Shown: positions 36,312 to 46,051 of the stretch, piece after piece
Numbering within the stretch: position 1 is the stretch's first letter
How the letters are laid out: each line of letters begins with the position of its first letter
DNA from: Saprospiraceae bacterium
GTDB taxonomy: Bacteria; Bacteroidota; Bacteroidia; Chitinophagales; Saprospiraceae
Direction: 5' to 3'
Length of the DNA: 64,000 bases
NCBI GenBank assembly: GCA_029251525.1
Contig: JAQXDE010000066.1
Span: 62,001 to 126,000, forward strand
Notes under the pieces: model-generated
Seen by the model: the letters and a program-made list of their open reading frames with translations, nothing else
Databases searched by the model: none
What the model was told of the DNA's origin: nothing
Translations under genes and position numbers: made by a program

Positions 36312-36846
36312 TTTTATTTTTTTTTCTAAAAAATTATTCTCTTCAGGGTGCAAAAATAAATTAAAAAAGTATCAATTTCAAAGAAACTTAAAATCATCTT
36401 TTTCTCCTCCTGAACAAATACTTTGGTCAGGAGGAAGTTGGAATCAAAATCGACCTATGGATGGAGTAAATTCAATTTTGGCTTGACTTAAAGCAAAGGA
36501 TTTGTTTATAAATTGTTTTTTAGGATGGTATATTTTTGAATTGATACTTTTTTAAAAAATAATATTTTCTTAGTGCGGATATAAAAAATAAGTTTTCTTG
36601 AGTTAAGATGACTATAAGTCTTAATTTTTATTTTTAAGAACTGTTCCAAAATCGCCACTATCTAAAATCCTAAGACTAAGGTTCGCAAAATAGTGTATTG
36701 TTCCATTACTTTAGTTTATTTTTTGATCTAGGAGAGGTTATCGTTTTACCATATGTAATGTGATATTTTAATTTTTACGATTAGGGTGTCGCCAATTTTG
36801 GAGTGAAGTGTTCCTCTTTTTACTTTTGGTTTAACATAGAAAAGGA
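36312..36846. other. intergenic region with an inverted repeat upstream of the DUF6580 gene
   Basis: Gene-free stretch of about 535 bp. TCCTCCTGA (36405-36413) and TCAGGAGGA (36427-36435) form a 9-bp inverted repeat about 95 bp upstream of the DUF6580 start, in the right place for an operator or leader hairpin. Nothing else recognised. Confidence 0.4.
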
Positions 36847-38673
36847 TTATTCGCTGAAAGATTCAACTTTTAAATCATCGATCCATATTTCTTTTGCACC
36901 TCCAGCATTCCAAAATTTTATTTTTATATTATTGATCTTTTCTTCCTTTGGAATTTTTATGTCAAGCCAAATTTGTTGCCAATCATTTTCTTCTAACAAT
37001 CTATGTACACGAATCATTTTATGTTTTTTGACTATATCATTTTCTTCCAAGCTAATGATGAATTGATTCATTTGCCAGTAATTCCATTCTTTGCTTTCGC
37101 AATAGAATTTCGCAGTTGCACGAACCCAATCAGAATTTTTATTTACTGTAAAAGGAAATGAAAATACAGGAGAAAATTGAACATCTTGACTTAAGTATAT
37201 AGCAGTTGAATCAGAAGCCGTATATTTTGAATTAAAAGAAATGCTATCTGACTTCTGTTCAAAATCGTTGGAGTAGAGTGTTACAGCATTTTTTATTTCG
37301 TCTAAGTATTCTTCATCCGTATCTAATAATATTTTCCATTCTGGGTTAAAGTTAGTTTTTCCAAAAATTTTCCAATAATAAGCTTTAGTCATGTTTTCTG
37401 TTTCGAATCCACCGTATGGCGTGTGAGCTTGCCATGTCTGGAATAGATTCAAAGTCAAACATCCAAGCAAAATAACTCCAAAACCAATTGTTGTAAATAA
37501 GTATTTTTTGATGACTTCTAGAAAGGCTGCTAAAGGCAATCCTAAAAGTAGATAAGATGGAATCATGGCTCGTTGACCAAAGCCGCCGCCATACCACCAA
37601 ATATCCCAGCTGAAAATGATATAAGTATTGATCAAGAAAAAGGTAAATACTGCCCAGAAGTGTTTTTCTGAAAATTTAATTATATTATTTTTTTTCCATA
37701 AAAAGTAAAAACCAAATAACGAAAAAGCCATTAAAGGAGTATAGATAAACCATCCTTTTCGATAACTAAAAAAACAATCTTTTATATGAGTACCATCCCA
37801 TGAAAAACCTTGGTCTTGATAACTGTACTCTAATAAATTTCCCGAGAATATTTTCCAATAGATGATTTGTAACAATCCAATTGCGGCAATAATACATCCT
37901 GTTAAAAATAATTTTCCGAAATGGGTTTTCCATAAAAAAAATCGATCTCGAACACTCTTAATATTGTATAATCCCCATAAAATTGGAATCAAAATTGAAA
38001 TGATTTCAGTTGGCCGAGCCAATGACGACCACCCAATACATACTCCAATTATGATACTATCTTTGTAGTTGGGTTTTTCGTACCATTGGATTGTATACCA
38101 TGTTAAAAGAGCATATAATGTAAATAAAAAATTGTGAGGCATAGCCATGTCAAATGCCGTATAGTTTAAGTAATTGGTTCCAAGTGCAATCAATATTAAT
38201 GTTAAAGCTGAAATGTCGTCATCAAAATATCGAATCAATATTTTCCTAAAGTACCACAATCCAAGAAAGGTATAGGCCAGGCAACCGAACTCCAAAAAGA
38301 ATTGATAGAGAGAAGAATAACCATCTGCAGGATAATTGGAGAAAGTTGCAATTGTGTGTGCCATTAAAAACCACGGAGAATAAGCTAGCGCCATTCCCAT
38401 AGGATATTTCATTATTTGATTTCCATTATTAGAAGGGTAGGCGGCCATGTCCAAGCCTGTTGAGTTGTATTTTTCTTTTATGTTATTTCGAAATTTAAGT
38501 TGGGCTAAATCTTGGTAAATTATTCCTGCTGGTAGGTATGTATAATATCCCATCACATCCCAGCTTAAAGTTGCACCTCCACCTTTATTATTCCAACTTG
38601 GGAACAAGACAACCAAGGAGAAAATAAAGGCGCAACTAAAAAAATAAGCGAGTAGAGATTTCTTATACTTCAT
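36847..38673 (-). CDS. polytopic membrane protein, GT-C glycosyltransferase-like
   Basis: A 608-residue inner-membrane protein with about ten hydrophobic helices in the first 400 residues and a soluble C-terminal domain (about 430-608). The first periplasmic loop carries WDVMGYYTYLPAGIIYQ, with an acidic residue where GT-C glycosyltransferases have theirs, and later SLARPTEIISILIP. The C-terminal domain (WVRATAKFYCESKEWNYWQM and later NIKIKFWNAGGAKEIWIDDL) resembles a beta-sandwich carbohydrate-binding module. The overall plan suggests sugar transfer from a lipid carrier, but the substrate is unknown and no polysaccharide cluster surrounds it. Confidence 0.65.
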   Translation of the reverse strand: MKYKKSLLAYFFSCAFIFSLVVLFPSWNNKGGGATLSWDVMGYYTYLPAGIIYQDLAQLKFRNNIKEKYNSTGLDMAAYPSNNGNQIMKYPMGMALAYSPWFLMAHTIATFSNYPADGYSSLYQFFLEFGCLAYTFLGLWYFRKILIRYFDDDISALTLILIALGTNYLNYTAFDMAMPHNFLFTLYALLTWYTIQWYEKPNYKDSIIIGVCIGWSSLARPTEIISILIPILWGLYNIKSVRDRFFLWKTHFGKLFLTGCIIAAIGLLQIIYWKIFSGNLLEYSYQDQGFSWDGTHIKDCFFSYRKGWFIYTPLMAFSLFGFYFLWKKNNIIKFSEKHFWAVFTFFLINTYIIFSWDIWWYGGGFGQRAMIPSYLLLGLPLAAFLEVIKKYLFTTIGFGVILLGCLTLNLFQTWQAHTPYGGFETENMTKAYYWKIFGKTNFNPEWKILLDTDEEYLDEIKNAVTLYSNDFEQKSDSISFNSKYTASDSTAIYLSQDVQFSPVFSFPFTVNKNSDWVRATAKFYCESKEWNYWQMNQFIISLEENDIVKKHKMIRVHRLLEENDWQQIWLDIKIPKEEKINNIKIKFWNAGGAKEIWIDDLKVESFSE

Positions 38674-39126
38674 AAAAATGAAATTGATTTGTTCTTTAAA
38701 TTGGAAATGAATACGTTAGTTATCAACCAAATAGGTGTATTTTTTGAGTGTTTATTTAATCAGGTCTAAAATGTAAAGATGCTAAAAATATATATGATTA
38801 TAAATTTAAACGAGTTAAAGGAATATTGAGATAGTGCACCATTTTCTGAGTAACTTTTTAATGATAATGAGTCTTAATTTAGTAATAAACTTAAGATGTA
38901 CTTTTTTGGAAAAGGTGTTTTCTAGGATAGAATAATCTTTTGGCATTTTACTTTACATTTTATATTTTTGTGGGTATGATTATTTATAATAATTCTTTTT
39001 GGTTCAATTAAAGTACTACTATATATATTATAGCCAGTAAAGTTTATTTTCAACTATCATTGAAATAATCAAATTTACTTCAAATTTCTAATTCACGAAT
39101 TTTACTAAAATAATATTAATACATCG
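38674..39126. other. divergent intergenic region
   Basis: About 450 bp of AT-rich sequence between the membrane protein (minus) and M1 peptidase (plus) genes. Must hold both promoters; I see no strong TAnnTTTG match or hairpin. Confidence 0.45.
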
Positions 39127-41001
39127 ATGAAAAGATTAAACTTTATTATGGGATTGTTGCTTTTGAGTAACTTCATTTTTGCGCAACCTGATCGATGGCA
39201 ACAAGGCATTGATTATAAGATGGACATTGACTTCAATGTCAAAAAGCATCAATTTAAGGGGAAACAAATTGCTGTTTATACGAATAATTCTCCTGATGAT
39301 TTGAATCAGGTTTTTTATCATTTATATTTTAATGCATTCCAACCTGGAAGTATGATGGATGTTCGTTCACGGACTATTTCAGATGCAAGTTCGAAAATAG
39401 GAAGTCGTATTGAAGTTTTGAAAGACAACGAAATTGGCTACCATAAAATAAAATCTCTCAGACAGAATGGTAAAAAGGTGAAGTACGAGGTAGTAGGAAC
39501 TATTTTGGAGGTGATATTAAATGAACCTATTCAGGCAAATAGTTCAGCTACTTTTGAAATGGAATTTGAATCACAAGTGCCAATTCAAATTCGACGATCT
39601 GGTAGAAATAACAAAGAAGGTGTTGATTATTCAATGGCACAATGGTACCCAAAAATGTGTGAATATGATTATCAAGGATGGCACGCGAACCCTTATATAG
39701 CTCGCGAATTCTATGGGATTTGGGGAGATTTTGAGGTGAATATCTCGATTGATCGAACCTTTGTGGTTGCTGCCACTGGATTTTTAGAAAACTGGGGGAA
39801 TATAGGAGCAGGTTACGAACCTGAAGGAATGGCAGCTCGACCATCTAAAGGCAAAAAGTTGACTTGGAGTTTTAAGGCCAAGAATGTTCATGATTTTGTA
39901 TGGGCAGCAGATCCTGATTATAAACATATCAAATCAGTTCGTTCTGATGGACTGACGGTTCATTATTTTTATATTGATAGTGACCAGACAAATGTGAATT
40001 GGCCAATGTTACCAAAAACCATGGATCGAGCGTTTGATTTTATCAATAAAAAATATGGAAAATACCCCTATAAACAGTATTCATTTATTCAAGGAGGAGA
40101 TGGTGGAATGGAATATCCTCAAGCAACTTTGATTACAGGACATAGAAGTTTTAGAAGTTTGGTAGGTGTATCTGTTCACGAATTGATGCATAGTTGGTAT
40201 CAAATGGCTTTGGGAACTAACGAAAGTTTATACGGATGGATGGATGAAGGGTTTACCAGTTATTCTTCCGCAGAGGTAATGAATTTTTTAGCTTCTGAAG
40301 GTATGCTCCCAGGAACAAAATCTAAAGTGGTTGAAGATATTCACAAAGGGGATTATTTTGGATATGCCAATATTGTGGCAAGTGGAATTGAAGAAGCATT
40401 GTCAACGCATGCAGACCATTTTAATACGAACTATGCCTATAGTATCGCATCCTATGTAAAAGGTGCTGTTTTCTTGCATCAATTGCAGGGAATTATAGGT
40501 AAAGAGGCTTTTGATAAAGGAATGTTGACTTATTATGATACTTGGAAATTTAAACATCCAAATGCGAATGATTTTATTCGAGTTATGGAAAAGGAATCTG
40601 GTTTAGAGTTAGATTGGTATCGAGAATATTGGGTAAACTCAACTCATACGATTGATTATGGTATCAAAAATGTTGAGAAGGCTGGAAGAAAAACAACTAA
40701 AATTACTTTGGAAAAAATAGGTCGAATGCCAATGGCTCTTGATGTCCTAATCATTCACGACGGAGGCAAACAAATGGTTGCTCATATTCCATTGCAAATG
40801 ATGCGTGGTGCTAAAAGTCAAGATAGTATGATTATGTTAAAGGGAAGAGATTTTAAGGTAATGGAAGATTGGCCTTGGGTTAACCCAAATTATGAGTTTG
40901 AAATACCTTGTATGTTGAAAGAAGTGGAACAGATTATTATTGATCCTACCTGGAGGATGGCTGACATCGAAAGAGGAAATAACGAATGGAATTCAAATTA
41001 A
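39127..41001 (+). CDS. M1-family zinc aminopeptidase
   Basis: Exported gluzincin aminopeptidase of 624 residues. Signal peptide about 1-19 (GLLLLSNFIFAQ). The zinc site HELMH (351-355) with the second glutamate E374 (GWMDEGFT) is complete, and the substrate-binding GxMEN-type motif appears as GGMEYP (326-331). An N-terminal beta domain (to about residue 215) precedes the catalytic domain. It is shorter than four-domain M1 enzymes such as PepN and lacks their large helical C-terminal domain, as is common for Bacteroidota M1 proteins. Single-gene unit with two terminators in tandem downstream. Confidence 0.93.
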   Translation: MKRLNFIMGLLLLSNFIFAQPDRWQQGIDYKMDIDFNVKKHQFKGKQIAVYTNNSPDDLNQVFYHLYFNAFQPGSMMDVRSRTISDASSKIGSRIEVLKDNEIGYHKIKSLRQNGKKVKYEVVGTILEVILNEPIQANSSATFEMEFESQVPIQIRRSGRNNKEGVDYSMAQWYPKMCEYDYQGWHANPYIAREFYGIWGDFEVNISIDRTFVVAATGFLENWGNIGAGYEPEGMAARPSKGKKLTWSFKAKNVHDFVWAADPDYKHIKSVRSDGLTVHYFYIDSDQTNVNWPMLPKTMDRAFDFINKKYGKYPYKQYSFIQGGDGGMEYPQATLITGHRSFRSLVGVSVHELMHSWYQMALGTNESLYGWMDEGFTSYSSAEVMNFLASEGMLPGTKSKVVEDIHKGDYFGYANIVASGIEEALSTHADHFNTNYAYSIASYVKGAVFLHQLQGIIGKEAFDKGMLTYYDTWKFKHPNANDFIRVMEKESGLELDWYREYWVNSTHTIDYGIKNVEKAGRKTTKITLEKIGRMPMALDVLIIHDGGKQMVAHIPLQMMRGAKSQDSMIMLKGRDFKVMEDWPWVNPNYEFEIPCMLKEVEQIIIDPTWRMADIERGNNEWNSN

Positions 41002-41060
41002 CCTAATCCCATAAAGAGTAATGATTTTTTGGATGACTGTTCTAGTTTGTACAGGATATG

Positions 41061-41100
41061 AAAATCCCTTTTAGAATTTTTAGTTCTAAAAGGGATTTTT
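41061..41100 (+). terminator. terminator 1 after M1 peptidase
   Basis: AAAATCCCTTTTAGAA (41061-41076) pairs with TTCTAAAAGGGATTTT (41084-41099), followed by T's. Confidence 0.92.
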
Positions 41101-41115
41101 ATTTTGGGCAAAATA

Positions 41116-41141
41116 AAAGGCGAGGTTATCACCTCGCCTTT
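41116..41141. terminator. second hairpin in tandem with the M1 terminator
   Basis: AAAGGCGAGGT (41116-41126) and ACCTCGCCTTT (41131-41141) form an 11-bp GC-rich stem with a 4-nt loop. It has only a short T-run, and could equally stop transcription entering from the right. Confidence 0.75.
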
Positions 41142-42304
41142 AATTAACCCGATTGTTCTTGACAGTTTTATTTACTTCGTTTTGCTAGGAAAATTTGAAC
41201 TACCATTTAAATTAAACCATTTAACCAAAAAAATTTAAGCGCAAAACTTGAAAAATATAACTTTATTTATCAACAACAACAAATCAAAGGTAGTGTAAAT
41301 TTTACACAAAGTATAATCTGTTTTGATGAAAAAGTGGTTAGATTTTAAAAGTTATCCTTTGTTTGAGAAATAAACATTAATAATTATTTATTTTGTTTTT
41401 TTGTAAAATGCTGATTGTCAATGATTTAAGTGTGGGTAGTCTTTTTTTGCTGAAGGTTGTAGGTATTATATAAAAAAAAAATAATTTTTAAAAAATCATT
41501 ATAAACACTTTTTAAGTGATAATTTTTGTGTTAATAAGAATAATATTATTAAATTTTAAATAATTCGGAATAATGTTTCTATCACATGAGTGATGTCTTT
41601 TCTTATCCAAAGAAAATCAGAAAAAGTTAGTGTGAATTAGACACTTTAATTGAAGTTGTCAAATAGATGCGAAAAAAACACTAGTGTTCTTTTTTTAGGT
41701 TGAAATGGCGGACTCTTTTTCCTAAAATTTAGCTTTGTAGAATTTACTGAAGAATATTATTTATCCTAGATAGTTAACCGAATTAATGTAATTGTAAAAG
41801 GAAATTCATGCAATGGATATTTCTTTCAACTTAATAATAGGAAATGAGATCGATAAAAAATGTAATCATATTTTTATTCCATAAAAGTTGGAGTCGCATA
41901 TATTTTTACGTTTTAAATTGAAAATGCGGACACTATTCAAATTAAGGAGAGGAAATATGTAGTGAAATGTTAGGAAAAGCCTGTGGCTAGGTTTATTAAT
42001 AAGGTTCAGCTAGGAATGACTATTTGAGAACTTTAGGCATAATTAGTAGCTCTGGTGCTAATATCAAATTTTGATTTAAGTGGGGTATGAATTTGATTTC
42101 TTTTGTTTTCGGATAATTTGAGATAAAGAATTGATTGAAGAAGAGATAAATTGAAGACTTATTTATGAGCTAAAATTAGAGATTCACTTTAGATAGGGAA
42201 AAGAGAAGTTTGAATTAATTTTGGGTAAAGTTAAATTATTAATACTTAGCTCAAAAGAAAAAGTAGAGTTAGACGAATTAATTATTGAGATAAGACAAAT
42301 AATG
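41142..42304. other. 1.2 kb gene-poor convergent gap with clustered dyads
   Basis: No intact gene. The left half holds several short inverted repeats built on CACT/AGTG half-sites: GTGTAAATTTTACAC (41293-41307), CACTTTTTAAGTG (41506-41518), ATCACATGAGTGAT (41581-41594), AGTGT-N7-ACACT (41629-41645) and AACACTAGTGTT (41677-41688). Near-matches to DnaA boxes, TTATCAACA (41267) and TTATCCAAA (41603), also occur. The right end contains a possible decayed reading frame (see 42122-42361). Confidence 0.5.
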
Positions 42305-42361
42305 AAAGCCCTTTCAAATATTATATTGGAAGAGCTTTTATTTTTAGTAAATACATTGTTA
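42122..42361 (+). pseudogene. possible decayed gene fragment
   Basis: One frame reads coherently for about 80 codons with a helical, Glu/Lys/Leu-rich composition and only two internal stops (TGA, TAG): DKELIEEEIN, then RLIYELKLEIHFR, then GKEKFELILGKVKLLILSSK and EKVELDELIIEIRQIMKAL, ending just inside the permease gene. No start and no family recognised. It may be a gene remnant or an AT-rich chance frame. Confidence 0.3.
42305..42338. terminator. hairpin at the 3' end of the ABC transporter genes
   Basis: AAAGC (42305-42309) with TTTCAA pairs with TTGGAA and GCTTT (up to 42338) through a CC/GA internal loop. The better T-run is on the plus-strand side. Confidence 0.55.
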
Positions 42362-43165
42362 TAAATCTTGCTTCATCATCAATCTATATACTACAAAAAG
42401 AAATATTAATGTGTAAATTGTAACCGTAATGATCGCTTCACCTGAGGTTAGAAACGGGTTGAAATCCATTTCACTAATCACAGTATTGGCTATATTTGGA
42501 AAAGGTATTGTGGTCAAATCAGACATCGCATTTACAGGGTAAAAAAGGGCAGTTCGAGACTCAATGTAATACATATGTATACCTCGAATAACTCGTTCTA
42601 AAAACACACTATAGGCTAGAAAAGTAAATACTGCGAAACCAGTGCGTCGGACTAACATTCCAAAAAATAATCCAAGAGACATGTAGGCAAAACTCATCAA
42701 GAAATAGCTTGAAATATAGAACATCAACCCTTGTGTGTATATATCCATATAATATGGATTTGCATGAAATAGGCCAATTAATGTTCCTGATAAAAAATAA
42801 TAAAAAGTTCCGATTAAACTAATGGCAGTTATAAAAATCAATTTTGCAAAAAAATATTCTTTCCTTGAGAGACCAGTAATGATATTTTGACGAAGTGTTT
42901 TATTACTAAACTCCATAGTAACAGAGAGTAATCCCATAAATCCTAAAAAGAAAAACCCTAGCCAATTACCAATATAACCTAAATACCTCCACACATTTGG
43001 AAATGTATAAAATTCTTTAGTACTAAAAATAGCTGCAAGTTCTTCGGGTAAACTTTTAGCTACTAATAAAGAGACTGGTAATAATATCAAATACAAAATC
43101 ATCATTACAATAAATGGTCTGTAATTATTGATTTTTAAAAATTCTAGTTTTAATAAGTATAACAT
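42359..43165 (-). CDS. ABC-2 type permease
   Basis: A 268-residue permease with six predicted membrane helices, encoded four bases after the ATP-binding partner. The N-terminal amphipathic segment (MLYLLKLEFLKINNYRPF) and the cytosolic loop EFSNKTLRQNIITGLSRKEYFFAKL are typical of ABC-2 exporters (NatB/bacitracin-export-like group). Substrate unknown. Two-gene operon with 43170-44060. Confidence 0.88.
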   Translation of the reverse strand: MLYLLKLEFLKINNYRPFIVMMILYLILLPVSLLVAKSLPEELAAIFSTKEFYTFPNVWRYLGYIGNWLGFFFLGFMGLLSVTMEFSNKTLRQNIITGLSRKEYFFAKLIFITAISLIGTFYYFLSGTLIGLFHANPYYMDIYTQGLMFYISSYFLMSFAYMSLGLFFGMLVRRTGFAVFTFLAYSVFLERVIRGIHMYYIESRTALFYPVNAMSDLTTIPFPNIANTVISEMDFNPFLTSGEAIITVTIYTLIFLFVVYRLMMKQDL

Positions 43166-43169
43166 TATT

Positions 43170-44060
43170 TTAGTTTTTGCTTACAATTTCTAAAAATTCT
43201 GATTCCAAACTCTTTGCTTTGACTACTAAATGAGTTAATACTATAGCATTGTTATAAGCCATTTGGTTGATCTCTATTGTGGGAAATTCACTATTAATAT
43301 TGAGAACTAATTTTCCTTCTTTTTCTTCTAATTTGCTGATTCGAGAATCGTTAGAAAAAATATTTTTTAAGCCATCCATATTGGTTGCAGCAATTTCTAC
43401 TTGTACATCATCACTAATAATTGATCCCACAGAACCTGAGATTAGGTGGTTACCGTTTTTGATAATTGAGACATGTGTGCATACTTTTTCTACTTCATCT
43501 AAGATATGACTTGCCATGATTATGGTCTTTCCCTGCTTTCCGATGTTAACGATAGTTTCACGAATTTCTGCAATTCCCTGTGGATCTAATCCATTAGTAG
43601 GTTCATCAAAAATCAAAACATCAGGATTTCCAATCATCGCTCCCGCAATTCCTAATCGTTGTTTCATTCCTAAAGAATAATCACGGAAGGGAGATTTTTT
43701 TCTATGAGCTAGATTAGTGATTTCTAATAATTCATTAATTCTAGGGTTTTTAACCTTTTTAATATGGGCAATAATTTTAAGATTGTCTAGAGCATTTTTG
43801 TTTGGATAAAAATTTGGTGTTTCTAGTAAAGCACCCAATTTTTTTCGAACATTCCTACCATTCTTTCCCTCAAACCAATTGTAGTCGCCACTATCTTTTT
43901 TGATAATGTCAAGCACTATTCCCAGGAATGTAGTTTTACCACTACCATTTGGGCCAAGGATTCCTAGGATTTGACCTTCCTCAACTTGAAGAGAAAGTTG
44001 ATTAACTGCTTTTATAGAGTCGTACCTTTTGGTGAGTTCTTTAGTTTGGAGTACAATCAT
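43170..44060 (-). CDS. ABC transporter ATP-binding protein
   Basis: A 296-residue ATPase partner of the ABC-2 permease. Walker A GPNGSGKTT (36-44), signature YSLGMKQRLG (variant of LSGGQ, as usual in this subfamily), Walker B VLIFDEPTNGLDP and the switch His in MASHILDEVEKV. A C-terminal extension of about 75 residues after the core domain is common in Bacteroidota ABC-2 exporters. First gene of the operon; the transported substrate cannot be inferred. Confidence 0.94.
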   Translation of the reverse strand: MIVLQTKELTKRYDSIKAVNQLSLQVEEGQILGILGPNGSGKTTFLGIVLDIIKKDSGDYNWFEGKNGRNVRKKLGALLETPNFYPNKNALDNLKIIAHIKKVKNPRINELLEITNLAHRKKSPFRDYSLGMKQRLGIAGAMIGNPDVLIFDEPTNGLDPQGIAEIRETIVNIGKQGKTIIMASHILDEVEKVCTHVSIIKNGNHLISGSVGSIISDDVQVEIAATNMDGLKNIFSNDSRISKLEEKEGKLVLNINSEFPTIEINQMAYNNAIVLTHLVVKAKSLESEFLEIVSKN

Positions 44061-44526
44061 GTTTCTATTTTTTCTCTAAAATAGCCTCTTGATATAGGTT
44101 GACAAATAATTTCGGATAAAACACTGATTTAATTGGACAAAGATATATAGGAGGCAAATTAATTTAAAATGGTGCTTAGATCTGAAAAGGAAGTATTTTG
44201 ATATTAGTAATACTGAATTTTCTTTATGAAGAATTTTGAAGTTCTTATTTCTTTTAAGAAGTAATTATAGAAGGGTTACTTCTTACTGTCTTTGAGTTTG
44301 ATTTGTCGTTTTTTTTACTTTGCTGAACTAAAGATAAGTGAGCTTATTTTCCTGAATTTGTTCAATTTTAATCTAATTGGATAAACTGATCTTATGGAAG
44401 TTAGAGATGGAGTTTTTAGAAAATTTCTTTTTACCAGGAAAGTGCTACTCCGAGGTTCTTGTTAGGAAAGTTGGGTAAATGTTTTCAGAAAATTTCTTTC
44501 TTGTTTGATTGATTTCTTTTGATGTA
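44061..44526. other. gene-free stretch
   Basis: About 465 bp between two minus-strand genes, so it should contain the ABC operon promoter and the end of the sigma-factor transcript. No clear hairpin or two-box promoter was found. Confidence 0.4.
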
Positions 44527-45114
44527 TTAGTTGTAAAGTGGTTTAATATTTCTTTTTAAAGTTGCTTTTGCTCGGGCTAGTTGTGATTTGGAAGTTCCTT
44601 CGGAAATGCCCAACATTTTTCCAATTTCTTTATGATTGTACCCTTCAATAACATATAAATTAAAAATTGTTCGATAACCATTGGGTAATTTTTGCACTAT
44701 ATTAGTTAAGTCTTGTGTAGCTAAACGGTCAATAATTATGCTATCATATACAATAGTATTAGCTTGATCTAATTCTACAAAAAACTTTCGATTATTTGCT
44801 TTTCTATAATATTCAATCGATGTATTGATAAAAATCCTTTTCATCCATCCTTCGAATGATCCTTCGTACCGAAACATATGCAATTTGTTGAAAACCTTAA
44901 TAAATCCCTCTTGCATTAAATCTTTTGCAGTTGAATAATCGTGTCCATACTGAAGGCAAATACCAAACATTTTGGGAGAAAAGTAATGATACAATGATTC
45001 TTGGGACTCTCGATTTCCAGCAATACAAGCTCTTAATACATTTTGAGTTATGATTCCTTCTAGGCAGATTATTTTTTCTAAACGATTATAATTTAGATTG
45101 GGCATTTGAAACAA
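44527..45114 (-). CDS. ECF-type RNA polymerase sigma factor
   Basis: A 195-residue sigma-70 family factor with region 2 (NVLRACIAGNRESQESLYHY, then KDLMQEGFIKVF and WMKRIFINTSIEYYRK) and region 4 (IVQKLPNGYRTIFNLYVIEG, then HTH HKEIGKMLGISEGTSKSQLA). No anti-sigma factor gene is adjacent, unlike many FecI/FecR-type pairs, so control is unclear. The start may lie a little inside (for example the Met at residue 4), since the first 20 residues are poorly typical. Confidence 0.9.
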   Translation of the reverse strand: MFQMPNLNYNRLEKIICLEGIITQNVLRACIAGNRESQESLYHYFSPKMFGICLQYGHDYSTAKDLMQEGFIKVFNKLHMFRYEGSFEGWMKRIFINTSIEYYRKANNRKFFVELDQANTIVYDSIIIDRLATQDLTNIVQKLPNGYRTIFNLYVIEGYNHKEIGKMLGISEGTSKSQLARAKATLKRNIKPLYN

Positions 45115-45340
45115 TTTGATTGTTTGTTAACCTAATATACCAATTAGCTATTCGTTATTGAAGAATACTCATTACAAGTTACTAACATATTATGTTGGTA
45201 AATATGTAAAATTCTGATTATCAGTTAATATTGTTGATAATTTTAAGTTTAGTTATATTTGAAAAGCAATACAAGATTTGAAATTAAAAGGTTTTTTAGA
45301 ATATTATAATCTTTGTTTATACCAGAGAATGATAATTAGG

Positions 45341-45928
45341 TTAAGAATGATTTCTATTAAATAACCATTGAATCAGTTTACGAACGGCTCGCCCACGATG
45401 GCTGATTTTATTTTTTTCAGCACTTTCCATTTCTGCAAAACTAATTAGTTGATTTTCAGGTAAAAAAATAGGGTCGTATCCAAATCCATCTTTACCTGAT
45501 TTTTCGTAAGCAATTTTACCGTTGACAATTCCTTCAAAAGTAAATTCCTCTCCATCAATAATTAAAGCAACTACAGTTTTGAACCTAGCAGCACGACTAT
45601 CCTTATTTTTTAATTTTTCTAAAACTAAATTCATATTATCTTCGGAGTTTCTTTGCTCACCAGCATAGCGGGCCGAGTAAACTCCAGGTTCCATATTTAG
45701 ACTTTCGATTTCTAAACCTGTGTCTTCAGCAAAACAATTGACACCATAATTTTTGACTACATATCTTGCCTTTTGCAGAGCATTCCCTTTAATAGTTGGT
45801 TGTGTTTCAGGAATATCCTCATGGCAACCTATGTCATCGAGTCCGATAATTTCAAATTGATTGTTAAGTAATTCCTTTACCTCTTTTACTTTGTTGGGAT
45901 TGCTCGTGGCGAATACTATTTTTTTCAT
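45341..45928 (-). CDS. rdgB: non-canonical purine NTP pyrophosphatase RdgB/HAM1
   Basis: Hydrolyses dITP, ITP and XTP to monophosphates, keeping deaminated purines out of DNA and RNA. I use the ATG at 45926-45928 (MKKIVFATSNPNKVKEV), the family's invariant N-terminus; the upstream in-frame Met at 45988 adds 20 unconserved residues. Motifs: TSNPNK, FAEDTGLEIESL, PGVYSARYAG, FGYDPIFLP and SHRGRA. At 195 residues it has normal length. Complements the unrelated YjjX (8992-9522). Confidence 0.95.
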   Translation of the reverse strand: MKKIVFATSNPNKVKEVKELLNNQFEIIGLDDIGCHEDIPETQPTIKGNALQKARYVVKNYGVNCFAEDTGLEIESLNMEPGVYSARYAGEQRNSEDNMNLVLEKLKNKDSRAARFKTVVALIIDGEEFTFEGIVNGKIAYEKSGKDGFGYDPIFLPENQLISFAEMESAEKNKISHRGRAVRKLIQWLFNRNHS

Positions 45929-46051
45929 TGAATAAGTTAATAGATGGTTTACGTTAGAATTTGTTTTAAGCTTTTGAAGAATAGACAATAAATTTCAATT
46001 GAGATGAACTAAATGTCAAACTTTTTATAAATATTAAAGTGAATAAAATTG

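Noticed and set aside
36214-36486. 90-codon plus-strand frame over the start of the DUF6580 gene
   Set aside because: Most of it is antisense to a well-supported gene, and its unique part contains the inverted repeat instead of recognisable protein.
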